From assembly GCA_023440825.1 (NCBI GenBank), contig JAEXRL010000008.1, positions 1 through 57,061 on the forward strand: a DNA stretch of 57,061 bases, in the 5' to 3' direction. The notes under the pieces are model-generated. The model searched no databases. It was not told where the DNA came from and worked only from the letters and a program-made list of their open reading frames with translations. This DNA comes from Pseudomonadota bacterium. Lineage in GTDB: Bacteria > Pseudomonadota > Gammaproteobacteria > Burkholderiales > Burkholderiaceae_B. Made by a program: the position numbers and the translations under genes. Of the stretch, positions 43,323 to 52,156 are shown piece after piece (position 1 is the first letter of the stretch; every line of letters starts with the position of its first letter).

Positions 43323-44111
43323 ATGGCTCAACATATGGCCCGTAAGCGTTTTGGGCAGCATTTTTTAGTAGACGAAGCCGTTATTGATGCGATTGTGCGG
43401 GCGATAGACCCGCAGTCTGGCGATAATATGGTGGAAATCGGTCCAGGCTTGTCGGCGCTGACAGCACCTTTGGTGCAACAGCTTCGTAGTTTAAAAGTCG
43501 TGGAAATAGATCGTGATCTGGCCGCGCGTTTACGTAAACAGTATCCGGCTGAGAAGTTAGAGCTGATTGAGGCCGATGCGCTAGAGGTGGATTTTGCAGC
43601 CTTGGGGCCGCGACTTCGTGTAGTGGGAAATCTGCCCTATAACATTTCCACCCCGTTATTGTTTCATCTCTTGGAGGCGGCGGATCAGGTTATTGATCAG
43701 CACTTTATGCTACAGCGTGAAGTGATTGATCGCATGGTCGCTCAGCCAGGCTCGTCCGATTACAGTCGCTTATCCGTTATGTTGCAGGCACGCTATCGCA
43801 TGTATAAGCTTTTTGACGTGGCTGCCGATGCGTTCGATCCACCGCCCCGGGTAGTGTCGGCGATCGTGCGTATGGTGCCTTTACCAGCCGATCGGCCGCA
43901 AGCGCGTAGCATGAATGTGTTTAGTCAGGTTCTGACTCGTGCTTTTGCTCAGCGTCGAAAAATGCTGCGGGGTGGCTTAGGCGACTGGAGTCGCGCCATC
44001 GATTGGGAGGGCTTGGGCATATCACCCACTGCCCGTCCAGCCGAGTTAAGCGTGTTGCAATACATTGCTTTATCTGATTTTATCCAAGAGGCTGGCTTGC
44101 TGCGGGCCTAG
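43323..44111 (+). CDS. rsmA: 16S rRNA dimethyladenosine transferase RsmA (KsgA)
   Basis: RsmA dimethylates A1518 and A1519 of 16S rRNA late in 30S assembly. The 262-residue product shows KRFGQHFLVDE, SAM-binding VEIGPGLSALTAPL, catalytic GNLPYNIST and FDPPPRVVSAIVRM. Length is typical (E. coli 273). An internal ATG at 43335 is an alternative start. It follows surA after 12 bases, so pdxA, which sits between surA and ksgA in many Proteobacteria, is absent from this operon. Confidence 0.97.
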   Translation: MAQHMARKRFGQHFLVDEAVIDAIVRAIDPQSGDNMVEIGPGLSALTAPLVQQLRSLKVVEIDRDLAARLRKQYPAEKLELIEADALEVDFAALGPRLRVVGNLPYNISTPLLFHLLEAADQVIDQHFMLQREVIDRMVAQPGSSDYSRLSVMLQARYRMYKLFDVAADAFDPPPRVVSAIVRMVPLPADRPQARSMNVFSQVLTRAFAQRRKMLRGGLGDWSRAIDWEGLGISPTARPAELSVLQYIALSDFIQEAGLLRA

Positions 44112-44130
44112 GACCTGATGTTCACAGTAA

Positions 44131-44154
44131 GCTTACGCCGCTTCGCGGCGTAGC
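44131..44154. terminator. GC-rich hairpin after rsmA
   Basis: TACGCCGC (44134-44141), loop TTC, GCGGCGTA (44145-44152), extended by GC/GC outside a bulged T. It lies between the convergent rsmA and SpmAB genes. There is no clear T tract, so it may work as a rho-assisted or pausing structure. Confidence 0.5.
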
Positions 44155-44188
44155 ATTCTACTTTATTCAGTATGCACTGGATAAAAGT

Positions 44189-45418
44189 CTAGCCAAAAAA
44201 CCAATAACACACGCCAATAGCCGCCAAAATGCCACTAATGTCGGCGACTAAGGCGCATGCAACAGCGTGTCGTGCTCGACGTATACCCACCGATCCAAAA
44301 TAAACGGCTAAGACATAAAAAGTGGTTTCGGTGCTTCCTTGTACAGTGGCCGCTAATAGTGCGGGAAAGCTATCCACACCATGATGCTGCATGGTTTCAA
44401 TAAGTAGCGCACGCGCCGCTCCACCAGAAAAAGGACGAGCCAGAGCCGTGGGTAAGGCATCAATAAAACGCGTGTCCCATCCTATATGGACAACCGCCCA
44501 ACGAATCGCATCCAGTAACAGGTCTAGAGCGCCTGAGCTGCGTAATACGCCTATGGCGCAAAGCATGGCAACCAGGTAGGGTAAAAGCTCTTTAGAGACT
44601 TGAAAACCTTCCTTGGCCCCTTCGACAAAGCTATCGTATAGCGGTATTTTTTTGCGCCAGCCGATAAACAAGAATAGCCAGATTATGCCTAGCAGGGTGA
44701 GGTTACCCATTAAGGAAGAGAGGGACTGTATAGCGCTGGCTGACAGCGTAACAAGCAGTGCCATTAGCCCACCTAATGCGAGAGCGAGTAGGGCAAAGCA
44801 GCCAAGCAACACCGGATCTAGCAAGCGTATGCGTTGTACCAGCGCTACGCTGAGCAAAGCCGCTAGGGTGGAGGCGGTGGTGGCCAGCAAGATGGGTAAG
44901 AAAACCAGAGTGGGGTCACTCGCCCCTTGTTGTGCCCGATACATGAAAATCGTGACAGGCAATAAAGTGAGGGAGGAAGTATTTAGGACTAGAAATAAAA
45001 TTTGTGCGTTAGTGGCAGTGTCTTTATGGGGATTCAGACTTTGTAGCTCTTTCATGGCACGCAGGCCTATGGGAGTGGCCGCATTATCTAGCCCTAAACC
45101 ATTGGCGGCAAAGTTCAGGGTAATCAGCCCTAGTGCCGGATGCCCTTTGGGAACGTCGGGCATAAGCCGCGAAAAAATGGGGCTTAGCCAGCGACCCAAT
45201 ACATCAATCAGACCTGCTTGTTCTGCAATGCGTAAAAAGCCTAGCCATAAGGTTAAGGTGCCAAACAAGAGCACCATGATATCGACAGAGAGTGCCGCCA
45301 TGTCAAAGAGACTGCGAACCATAGCGGCGAAAATGTCGCTTTGCTTATTGACCAGCCATTGATAAAAGCCGCTCAGAGCAGCAATCAGAAAAAACCAAAG
45401 CCAGAGTATATTAAGCAT
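44189..45418 (-). CDS. Fused SpmA-SpmB nucleoside-recognition (Gate) domain membrane protein
   Basis: The 409-residue product has two related polytopic halves. Residues 1 to about 195 resemble SpmA (FGTLTLWLGFLRIAEQAGL, then NFAANGLGLDNAATPIGLRA). Residues about 230 to 409 resemble SpmB (GAKEGFQVSKELLPYLVAML, then ARPFSGGAARALL and QGSTETTFYVLAVYFGSVG). In Bacillus these two proteins act in spore core dehydration. In Gram-negatives the fused form has no settled role and may be a transporter. I start it at ATG 45418, at the first membrane helix. ATG 45448 would add ten residues and neither has a clear ribosome site. It is the last gene of the glyQ operon. Confidence 0.85.
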   Translation of the reverse strand: MLNILWLWFFLIAALSGFYQWLVNKQSDIFAAMVRSLFDMAALSVDIMVLLFGTLTLWLGFLRIAEQAGLIDVLGRWLSPIFSRLMPDVPKGHPALGLITLNFAANGLGLDNAATPIGLRAMKELQSLNPHKDTATNAQILFLVLNTSSLTLLPVTIFMYRAQQGASDPTLVFLPILLATTASTLAALLSVALVQRIRLLDPVLLGCFALLALALGGLMALLVTLSASAIQSLSSLMGNLTLLGIIWLFLFIGWRKKIPLYDSFVEGAKEGFQVSKELLPYLVAMLCAIGVLRSSGALDLLLDAIRWAVVHIGWDTRFIDALPTALARPFSGGAARALLIETMQHHGVDSFPALLAATVQGSTETTFYVLAVYFGSVGIRRARHAVACALVADISGILAAIGVCYWFFG

Positions 45419-45481
45419 GCAGCACGAGTCGTTAAGTGTGTAAGGCATACAGGCCAGCGGGCTGACCTGTATTGGATGAGC

Positions 45482-45877
45482 TTAGTCTACACGCCCTTTA
45501 GCCTGAATCAGCTCTACTTTATAGCCATCGGGGTCTTCCACAAAAGCAATAACGGTTTGGCCATGTTTCATAGGCCCCGCCTCGCGTACTACCTTGCCGC
45601 CTTTGGCTTTAATATCAGCACAGGTTTTGTAAGCATCCTCAACCTCAATGGCGATATGCCCATAGGCATTACCCAGTTCATAACTGTCAGTGTCCCAGTT
45701 GTGGGTAAGTTCCAAGACAGCGGTGTCACTTTCCGCGCCATAGCCCACAAAGGCCAGTGTGAAACGACCATCGGGATAATCGTTTTGGCGCAACAGTTGC
45801 ATGCCTAGAACTTCGGTGTAAAAAGCGAGTGAACGCTCAAGATTGCCGACTCGCAGCATGGTGTGCAGTATACGCAT
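45482..45877 (-). CDS. gloA: Lactoylglutathione lyase (glyoxalase I)
   Basis: GloA isomerises the methylglyoxal-glutathione hemithioacetal to S-lactoylglutathione. The 131-residue product keeps the four metal ligands at the same positions as the E. coli enzyme: H5, E56, H74 and E122. Other family motifs are RSLAFYTEVLGM and FVEDPDGYKVELIQ. The lack of the long inserts seen in eukaryotic Zn enzymes suggests the Ni-type bacterial class. A good ribosome site (AGGAGA, 6-base spacing) precedes the start. It follows the YgjP-like gene by 27 bases. Confidence 0.96.
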   Translation of the reverse strand: MRILHTMLRVGNLERSLAFYTEVLGMQLLRQNDYPDGRFTLAFVGYGAESDTAVLELTHNWDTDSYELGNAYGHIAIEVEDAYKTCADIKAKGGKVVREAGPMKHGQTVIAFVEDPDGYKVELIQAKGRVD

Positions 45878-45904
45878 GGTATCTCCTGTTACGTAAATAA
45901 ATGC

Positions 45905-46783
45905 CTAAAGTAAGGGCAGGGTGCCGGGATCGTGCTGGCGTAGTTGTGCGCGTGCAAGATGATAGTCCGGCATTAAAAATTCGACAAAATCCCAGAAAGC
46001 GCGGCTGTGATTCATTTCTTTCAGGTGGGCAACTTCGTGGGCGACAACGTAATCTATGATGGCAGGCGGAAAATGAATAAGGCGCCAATTCAACATGATT
46101 GTGCCGTCGCTACTACAAGACCCCCAGCGCTTGGCGGGTGCAGCCAAACGCAAGCGTTTCATGTTTAGCGCAGCTTTATCTAAATAGTAGTCTAGACGTT
46201 GCTCGAAAAAATGGCGTGCTTGTTGTTGCAACCAGCTTTGTGTGAGGTCACGCATTTGGGTAGAGTCGGCCTCAGGACGTAGCGGTAAGTATAGGATATT
46301 GCCTTCTTGGGGAGCAAAAGGCGAGCCTTGAAAAATAACTTCCGGGAGTACGGCATTACGATGCAGTTCGATGAGCTGCCCCAGGTACGGAATACGGTCA
46401 CCGTCTTGCCAGGCAATTTGTTGTACCGCTAGCAAAGCCTGTCGTTCTTTGAGCTGCTTTAGCTTGCTTAAAATCCATGCGGATTTTTTTTGTAGTACTT
46501 GCTCTAGTTGCTGGGGGCTGACCCAAAAAGGTGCAGTAATCTGTAGGCCATTGTCGTTAACGCTTAAGCCCACGGTTTTACGTGTCGAGCGTTTAAGTAA
46601 ATAGCCGAGCTCTTGCCCGTTTAGCCGCGTAGTATGCCATTGTGTGTTGGCAGGTAGGGTGGCAGGTTGCTGAAAAATAAGCGGGGTAGCGCTGGGTGTG
46701 GACGCAGGCGGTTTGTCCGCCTGCTCGTTCGGGTGCGGAAATAGGGACTTAGGAAACAGAGCGAGTTGTAGACGATCCAGCAT
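45905..46783 (-). CDS. YgjP-type zinc metallopeptidase (DUF45)
   Basis: The 292-residue product carries the metallopeptidase motif HEVAHLKEMNHS (HExxH with downstream His) in its C-terminal third, preceded by the family signature RWGSCSSDGTIMLNWRL. The first 60 residues are Pro/Ala-rich and probably disordered. This places it in the YgjP/DUF45 family of cytoplasmic metal-dependent hydrolases, whose substrates are not established. Its start lies 35 bases inside the plsC 3' end, indicating coupling. The gene is a fixed member of the glyQS-gmhB-plsC-gloA cluster in Burkholderiales. Confidence 0.88.
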   Translation of the reverse strand: MLDRLQLALFPKSLFPHPNEQADKPPASTPSATPLIFQQPATLPANTQWHTTRLNGQELGYLLKRSTRKTVGLSVNDNGLQITAPFWVSPQQLEQVLQKKSAWILSKLKQLKERQALLAVQQIAWQDGDRIPYLGQLIELHRNAVLPEVIFQGSPFAPQEGNILYLPLRPEADSTQMRDLTQSWLQQQARHFFEQRLDYYLDKAALNMKRLRLAAPAKRWGSCSSDGTIMLNWRLIHFPPAIIDYVVAHEVAHLKEMNHSRAFWDFVEFLMPDYHLARAQLRQHDPGTLPLL

Positions 46784-47498
46784 AGCGTTCAGGGTTAAGT
46801 ATGCGCATTTCGGCTTCGATCCAGTCCTGGACTTTGGCGTTCATCTGTTCAGGGCTCAAACCTATAGGGCTGATGGCGGGGCCGAAAGACACCGTAATCA
46901 GTCCTGGCTTTTTAAGAAAACTGTTGCGTGGCCAATATTCCCCTGCATTATGCGCCACAGGTATGACAGCAGTTTGTGTTTGCACCGCCAGGCGAGCTCC
47001 CCCTAGCTTGTAACGACCGCTAGTGCCTACACGAGTCCGTGTACCTTCGGGAAATAATAAGGGCCAGCGTCCTTCTTGTATACGTGTCCGACCTATACGT
47101 ATAACTTGATCGAAGGCATCACGCCCACGGGAGCGGTCGATGGGAATCATACGCAGCAAGGCCAGTCCCCAACCAAAAAAAGGAATGCGGTGTAGTTCTT
47201 TTTTATACACAAAGCAGGCCTGTCGTGGCAGATACGCAGGAAAGAAAAACGTTTCCCAAGTGGACTGGTGTTTAGACAAAATGATGGCGTGGCCATCGGG
47301 TAGATTATCCCAGCCTTTTACTTGCCACTGTATATTTAGAATGTGGCGTGCCCCCCAAACGGCCAGTCTGGGCCAGCCTACCGTAATACGATAACGCCAG
47401 CGTAAGGGTAGCGGCGAGGCCAGCAGACAGACAAAGGCATAGGGAATAACGGTAAGCAGCAAAAAAAGCTGATACAGCACAGCACGAATGACAGCCAC
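46749..47498 (-). CDS. plsC: 1-acyl-sn-glycerol-3-phosphate acyltransferase PlsC-like
   Basis: PlsC acylates lysophosphatidic acid to phosphatidic acid at the inner membrane. The 249-residue product has an N-terminal membrane helix pair (about residues 3 to 30) and the acyltransferase domain. The catalytic block reads KHQSTWE (HX4E instead of the usual HX4D, as seen in relatives), followed by LLRMIPIDRS, LLFPEGTRTR and VIPVAHNAG. I chose GTG 47498, 4 bases after the gmhB stop with GAGGG at 8-base spacing. An ATG at 47549 lies inside gmhB. A lysophospholipid or lipid A-related acceptor cannot be excluded. Confidence 0.88.
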   Translation of the reverse strand: MAVIRAVLYQLFLLLTVIPYAFVCLLASPLPLRWRYRITVGWPRLAVWGARHILNIQWQVKGWDNLPDGHAIILSKHQSTWETFFFPAYLPRQACFVYKKELHRIPFFGWGLALLRMIPIDRSRGRDAFDQVIRIGRTRIQEGRWPLLFPEGTRTRVGTSGRYKLGGARLAVQTQTAVIPVAHNAGEYWPRNSFLKKPGLITVSFGPAISPIGLSPEQMNAKVQDWIEAEMRILNPERYAGSSTTRSVS

Positions 47499-47502
47499 GG
47501 GT

Positions 47503-48042
47503 TCAGCCCTCAGTGAGTAAGGTGTCGATAACGGACGCCAGATCATCACTGATTCTGGTGCCTGCAGGCAAATTGCCTTGTTCTACAGTGCGCGCACCTT
47601 TGCCTGTACGCACTAGCCAAGGCTGGCAGCCCTGACTATGTGCGGCCTGCAGGTCGCGCAAGGAATCGCCAATGGCGGGTACCTGATGCAGGTTGACCTC
47701 GTAGCGACGAGCAATGTCTTGAAACATGCCAGGCGCTGGTTTACGGCATTGGCACTGGTCGTCGGGTCCATGCGGACAGATAAAAATGGCATCGATTAAG
47801 CCACCTAGCGCAGCCAGTTCACGTCGCATTTTTATGTGCATGGCGTTCAGTGTCGCCATGCTGAATAAGCCACGTGCTATGCCTGACTGGTTGGTTGCCA
47901 CAACCAGCTTCCAGCCATGCTGGGTGAGACGAGCCATGGCCTCTAAGCTACCTGGAATGGCTTGCCATTCCTCAGGTGATTTAATGAAGGCGTCGCTGTC
48001 TTGATTGATAACGCCATCGCGATCCAGTATTGCCAGTTTCAT
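47503..48042 (-). CDS. gmhB: D-glycero-beta-D-manno-heptose-1,7-bisphosphate 7-phosphatase GmhB
   Basis: GmhB removes the 7-phosphate during ADP-heptose synthesis for the LPS core. The 179-residue HAD-family product has nucleophile motif LDRDGVIN (D7, D9), VVATNQSGIARG, the zinc-binding CPHGPDDQCQCRKP and IGDSLRDLQAAHSQG. Length matches the family (E. coli 191). It lies 4 bases downstream of glyS and 4 bases upstream of plsC, in a tight operon. Confidence 0.95.
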   Translation of the reverse strand: MKLAILDRDGVINQDSDAFIKSPEEWQAIPGSLEAMARLTQHGWKLVVATNQSGIARGLFSMATLNAMHIKMRRELAALGGLIDAIFICPHGPDDQCQCRKPAPGMFQDIARRYEVNLHQVPAIGDSLRDLQAAHSQGCQPWLVRTGKGARTVEQGNLPAGTRISDDLASVIDTLLTEG

Positions 48043-48046
48043 GAGC

Positions 48047-50191
48047 TTATTGCGCTAGCCTGGATATATCGGCTACCTGATTCATCAAGCCATGCAAGCT
48101 GTTGAGCAAGGCTAGACGGTTATGACGAATGGCTGGATCTTCGGCCATCACCATGACATCCTTGAAAAAGTTGTCTACGGCGTCTTTGGCTTGAGCCAGG
48201 GTTTCCAAACTGGCGGCAAACTCACCTGCAGCATATTGTGCTTGTGACACTGGCTGGAGTCTGGCGATGGTTTGTGCCAGTTCTTTTTCGGCAGGCTCTT
48301 GTAGCAATGCGTCCTGTAAGGTAAGTAGGGTTTCGGTGTTTTTCTTGAGCAGATTGCTGACGCGCTTATTAGCGGCTGCCAGGCTTTGCGCTTCGGGACG
48401 TTGCGCAAACGTAGCGCAAGCCTGTATCCGAGCGAGCACCTGTTCAAGGGGAGGGTATACGCTGAGCACAGCCTCTACGACATGACGGTCGTACTCTTGA
48501 ATTAACTGATTGCGATAGCGCTCGTAAATAAACTGACGCACTTCGCTGAGGGTGTCAGGCTGTAAAACCTGCTCAGCAAATGTACTGGCGGTAAACTCTA
48601 GCAGTTGTTCCAAAGCCAAGCGCGGCTGCTGCTCATTAGTCTGTAAGCATTGGCCTTTGCCTAGTTGTTCGTAGGCGCTAATCAGCCCTAAGGCAGCTCG
48701 TCGCAATGCGTAAGGGTCCCGCTCACCCGTAGGAGCCAGACCTATGCCCCATATGCCCACCAGAACCTCGGCGCGTTCGGCTAAAAACAGTATGGCTTGT
48801 GTCAGGCTAGCGGGTGTGACAGCTTGGTCCAGACGATGTCGGTATTGTTCACGCAAGGCCAGTACGACCTCATCAGCTTCGTGGTCCGCCTGAGCGTAAT
48901 AAGCGCCCATTACGCCTTGTAATTCTGGAAATTCGCCTACCATGCTGGAGTTGAGATCGGCCTTGGCGAGCAAGGCGGCACGGTCGGCCAGCTCCACTTT
49001 TGCACCGAGAGCCTGAGCGATATATTGAGCAATGCGGCGCAAGCGTTCAATGCGGTCCAGTTGGGAGCCTAGCTTGTTGTGGTAGACACTGGTGCTCAAG
49101 CTGGCTACTCGGTCGGCCAGTGGCGTTTTGCGGTCGGTATCGAAGAAAAACTGAGCATCGGCCAAGCGTGGGCGTACAACGCGCTGATTACCTTCGATGA
49201 TATTGCTGGGGTCAGCCACTTGCATATTGCTGACAATCAAAAAGTGATGTGTCAGCTTACCCGTGTCAGGCTGGAACAAGGGGAAGTACTTCTGATTCAG
49301 ACGCATGGTCAAAATCAGACATTCGGAAGGAACGGATAAAAATTGCTGTTCGAATTGTCCGGCATACACGGTCGGGTGTTCGACCAAAGCGGTGACTTCG
49401 TCCAGTAACGCATAGACTTCGGAGTCGTTACCGATAGTGACGTGAAGTGCAGCAGCCTGAGTGTGTAATTGCTCGAGTATTAAGGCACGACGCTCGCTAA
49501 AGGAGGCGATGACTTTGCCTTCTTCTAGCAGTTGCTCGGCGTAACTGTCTGGATGTTGAATGTCCAGACGCGCCTTGCCCATGAAGCGATGGCCAAATGA
49601 TTGGCGTCCCGCTGTCAGACCCAGAGCTTGAACGGGTACGATGTCGCTCCCCCAGAGTGCCACCAAGGAGTGTGCCGGACGTACAAAGCGTACACTGCTA
49701 ACGCCGTCATCAAGCTGGTAGCGCATGACCTTGGGAATGGGCAGATGACTGAGTGTGTAATCAAGTGCCTGTTGCAGGGCTTGTTGTAAGCTGGCACCTT
49801 TAGCTAGACCACGCGCATACAAGAAATCCTGCTTGCCATCGGACTCATGTACGAGGTCGCTGGCCTGCAAGTGCCCCAGATTTTTGGCTTGCAAACGCTT
49901 GGCCAGTGCAGGGGTGATCGCGCCATTGGCATCCAGTCCAATTTGAGCGGGCATCAGTTTTTCAGTATAGGGCTGATCTTCAGCCTGATCTAGCACTTGA
50001 GAAAAATGAGCAGCAAGCCGACGTGGGGTAGCATAAACCTGTACGGCGCAGTCTGGGCCAAGCAAGGCTTGCTCGGCCAGTGTTTTTTCCAGTCCTTGGG
50101 CAAAGGCAAGGCCTAGCTGCTCAAGAGCTTTAGGAGGGAGCTCTTCGGTACAGAGCTCGACCAGTAGGGCTTGTGTATTCGGGGCGCTCAT
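48047..50191 (-). CDS. glyS: Glycyl-tRNA synthetase beta subunit GlyS
   Basis: GlyS is the large subunit of the bacterial alpha2beta2 glycyl-tRNA synthetase and binds and recognises tRNA-Gly. The 714-residue product starts with LLVELCTEELPPKALEQL and shows SFGHRFMGKARLDI, LTMRLNQKYFPLF, TDRKTPLADRVASL and the FFKDVMVMAEDPAIRHNRLAL C-terminal region (cited in part: FFKDVMVMAEDPAIRHNR). Length matches E. coli GlyS (689). It overlaps glyQ by ATGA at 50188-50191, ensuring balanced subunit synthesis. Confidence 0.98.
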   Translation of the reverse strand: MSAPNTQALLVELCTEELPPKALEQLGLAFAQGLEKTLAEQALLGPDCAVQVYATPRRLAAHFSQVLDQAEDQPYTEKLMPAQIGLDANGAITPALAKRLQAKNLGHLQASDLVHESDGKQDFLYARGLAKGASLQQALQQALDYTLSHLPIPKVMRYQLDDGVSSVRFVRPAHSLVALWGSDIVPVQALGLTAGRQSFGHRFMGKARLDIQHPDSYAEQLLEEGKVIASFSERRALILEQLHTQAAALHVTIGNDSEVYALLDEVTALVEHPTVYAGQFEQQFLSVPSECLILTMRLNQKYFPLFQPDTGKLTHHFLIVSNMQVADPSNIIEGNQRVVRPRLADAQFFFDTDRKTPLADRVASLSTSVYHNKLGSQLDRIERLRRIAQYIAQALGAKVELADRAALLAKADLNSSMVGEFPELQGVMGAYYAQADHEADEVVLALREQYRHRLDQAVTPASLTQAILFLAERAEVLVGIWGIGLAPTGERDPYALRRAALGLISAYEQLGKGQCLQTNEQQPRLALEQLLEFTASTFAEQVLQPDTLSEVRQFIYERYRNQLIQEYDRHVVEAVLSVYPPLEQVLARIQACATFAQRPEAQSLAAANKRVSNLLKKNTETLLTLQDALLQEPAEKELAQTIARLQPVSQAQYAAGEFAASLETLAQAKDAVDNFFKDVMVMAEDPAIRHNRLALLNSLHGLMNQVADISRLAQ

Positions 50192-51093
50192 ACCGAGGCC
50201 TCCGAAGAAGTAGTGCTAAGCATGGGGAAACCTAAACGTTCACGTGACTCATAGTAGGCCTGCGCAACGGCGCGTGACAGATTACGGATACGGCCTATAT
50301 AGGCGGCGCGTTCCGTTACGCTAATGGCACCGCGAGCATCTAGCAGGTTAAACGTGTGTGCGGCCTTTAGTGTTTGTTCGTAGGCGGGTAGGGCAAGCGG
50401 CACAGCGATAAGGCGCTGAGCGGCGGCTTCATAGTCGCTAAAGTGCCTGAATAAAGTGTCGATATGCGCATGCTCAAAGTTGTAGGTGGACTGTTCAACC
50501 TCATTTTGGTGAAACACGTCACGGTACAGCACTTTTCCGTTGGGTGTATGTGCCCAAACTAAGTCATACACGCTTTCTACGCCTTGCAGGTACATGGCCA
50601 GACGCTCCAGGCCATAGGTAATTTCGCCGGTCGTAGGGGTACAGTCCAAGCCGCCCACTTGCTGGAAGTAGGTGAACTGCGTCACTTCCATGCCATTAAG
50701 CCAGACTTCCCAACCTAATCCCCAAGCGCCTAGCGTGGGGTTTTCCCAGTCATCCTCTACAAAGCGTATGTCGTGTTCCTGAGGATTGATTCCCAGCACT
50801 TCCAGTGAGCCTATGTACAGATCCAGAATATTTTCGGGTGCTGGTTTCAGTATGACCTGATACTGATAGTAATGCTGTAGACGATTGGGGTTATCGCCAT
50901 AACGGCCATCGCCAGGACGACGTGAGGGCTGCACATACGCGGCACGCCAGGGCTCTGGCCCAATAGCACGTAAAAATGTCGCCGTATGTGAAGTGCCAGC
51001 ACCGACTTCCATGTCGTAGGGCTGCAGCAGTGCACATCCTTGTTGATCCCAGTAGTGCTGAAGCGTAAGAATTATTTGCTGAAAAGTGAGCAT
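50188..51093 (-). CDS. glyQ: Glycyl-tRNA synthetase alpha subunit GlyQ
   Basis: GlyQ is the class II catalytic subunit that activates glycine. The 301-residue product shows the family start MLTFQQIILTLQHYWDQQGC (20 residues), QPYDMEVGAGTSHTATFLRA, AYVQPSRRPGDGRYGDNPNR and GLDCTPTTGEITYGLERLAMY (cited in part: TPTTGEITYGLERLAM). Length matches E. coli (303). It is the first gene of the seven-gene - strand operon running to SpmAB, with the promoter expected in 51094-51361. Confidence 0.98.
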   Translation of the reverse strand: MLTFQQIILTLQHYWDQQGCALLQPYDMEVGAGTSHTATFLRAIGPEPWRAAYVQPSRRPGDGRYGDNPNRLQHYYQYQVILKPAPENILDLYIGSLEVLGINPQEHDIRFVEDDWENPTLGAWGLGWEVWLNGMEVTQFTYFQQVGGLDCTPTTGEITYGLERLAMYLQGVESVYDLVWAHTPNGKVLYRDVFHQNEVEQSTYNFEHAHIDTLFRHFSDYEAAAQRLIAVPLALPAYEQTLKAAHTFNLLDARGAISVTERAAYIGRIRNLSRAVAQAYYESRERLGFPMLSTTSSEASV

Positions 51094-51361
51094 GAGAAAT
51101 GGCCAGTAAAGCGTGATCCCGCAAAAAGTCTTCCATTTTAACGCGTTCTGGCGTTTGCTGGGGAGTTGCGCCCGGCAGTTAATCGGGATGCGTAATTGGG
51201 ATGCGGGTTTTTTATGAATTTAGGCATGCAAGGCAGGCTATTGATTGGCTATACTGCCTAGCATATTTTTCAAAGTATCATATACGAGCATCGTAGGGAT
51301 GCGTATACAGAATTTGCTTACATTGCATTGTGCTTAAGTGGGCAGGGAGCGGGAGTTCAAT
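51094..51361. promoter_or_regulatory. Divergent control region between glyQ and the enoyl-CoA hydratase gene
   Basis: No gene is seen in these 268 bases. TATACT at 51250-51255 is a reasonable -10 box for the + strand gene, but its -35 (TGCAAG) is poor. The octamer GGGATGCG occurs three times (from about 51185, 51199 and 51297), which may be chance. I see no T-box-like structure for glyQ. Confidence 0.4.
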
Positions 51362-52129
51362 ATGAGTAATTTAGTTACCGTAGAAACCAGAGACAAAGTT
51401 TGTATTATCACCATTAATCGCCCCGAGGCACGCAACGCGATTAATTACGAGACAGCCAAGGCCTTAGCCGCAGCGCTGGATGCGTTTGATGCTGACCCTA
51501 ATGTTGTAGTGGGAATACTGACCGGCGCAAACAATACTTTTTGTTCGGGAATGGATTTAAAAGCATTTGCCAAAGATGGCCAGCGTCCATATGTAGGAGA
51601 CCGTGGCTTTGCTGGCATGTGTGAGCGGCCTCCACGTAAACCCATGATTGCCGCCGTGGAAGGGTATGCTTTGGCGGGTGGCTTCGAGCTGGCGCTGGCC
51701 TGTGACTTGATTGTGGCGGCGAGTAGCGCCACGTTTGGTTTGCCTGAAGTCAAGCGTGGTATTGTGGCCGGAGCCGGTGGCATGATGCGTTTACCGGGGC
51801 GCATCCCTTATCACATTGCCATGGAGTGGGTGTTAACTGGCGATATGTTTAGCGCGGAGCGCGTTGCCGAGTACGGACTGCTGAACCGTTTGGTCGAGCC
51901 CGGTCAAGCTCTGGAGGCAGCCATTGAACTGGCGTCCAGAATCACTTTAAATGGCCCTCTGGCGGTACAAACAGCGAAACGCATTGTGACGGAGTCGCGC
52001 GACTGGTCACAAGAACATATGTTTGATTTGCAGCGTCCACGTGTGGCGCATGTTTTTGCGTCAGCAGACGCCAAAGAAGGCGCGACGGCGTTTGCTGAGA
52101 AGCGGGCACCGGTTTGGCGTGGCGAATAA
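51362..52129 (+). CDS. Enoyl-CoA hydratase/isomerase family protein (crotonase)
   Basis: The 255-residue single-domain product has the crotonase fold: oxyanion-hole segments NTFCSGMDLKAFA and EGYALAGGFELALACD, then a glutamate in FGLPEVKRGIVAGAGG, the usual position of one catalytic Glu. The start ATG 51362 has GGGAG with 7-base spacing, and a GTG at 51338 in frame is less likely. Crotonases hydrate or isomerise acyl-CoA thioesters. The exact substrate is unclear, and the fadD gene in this window is too far away to imply a shared operon. Fumarase follows after 27 bases. Confidence 0.88.
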   Translation: MSNLVTVETRDKVCIITINRPEARNAINYETAKALAAALDAFDADPNVVVGILTGANNTFCSGMDLKAFAKDGQRPYVGDRGFAGMCERPPRKPMIAAVEGYALAGGFELALACDLIVAASSATFGLPEVKRGIVAGAGGMMRLPGRIPYHIAMEWVLTGDMFSAERVAEYGLLNRLVEPGQALEAAIELASRITLNGPLAVQTAKRIVTESRDWSQEHMFDLQRPRVAHVFASADAKEGATAFAEKRAPVWRGE

Positions 52130-52156
52130 ATCTGGAACCTTTACAACGAAACTCTT

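Noticed and set aside
44613..45362. A 249-residue open frame antisense to the SpmAB gene
   Set aside because: Composition is typical of an antisense shadow of a membrane protein and no family motif is present.
51094..51361. T-box leader upstream of glyQ
   Set aside because: T-boxes belong mainly to Gram-positives and no specifier loop or antiterminator bulge is evident here.
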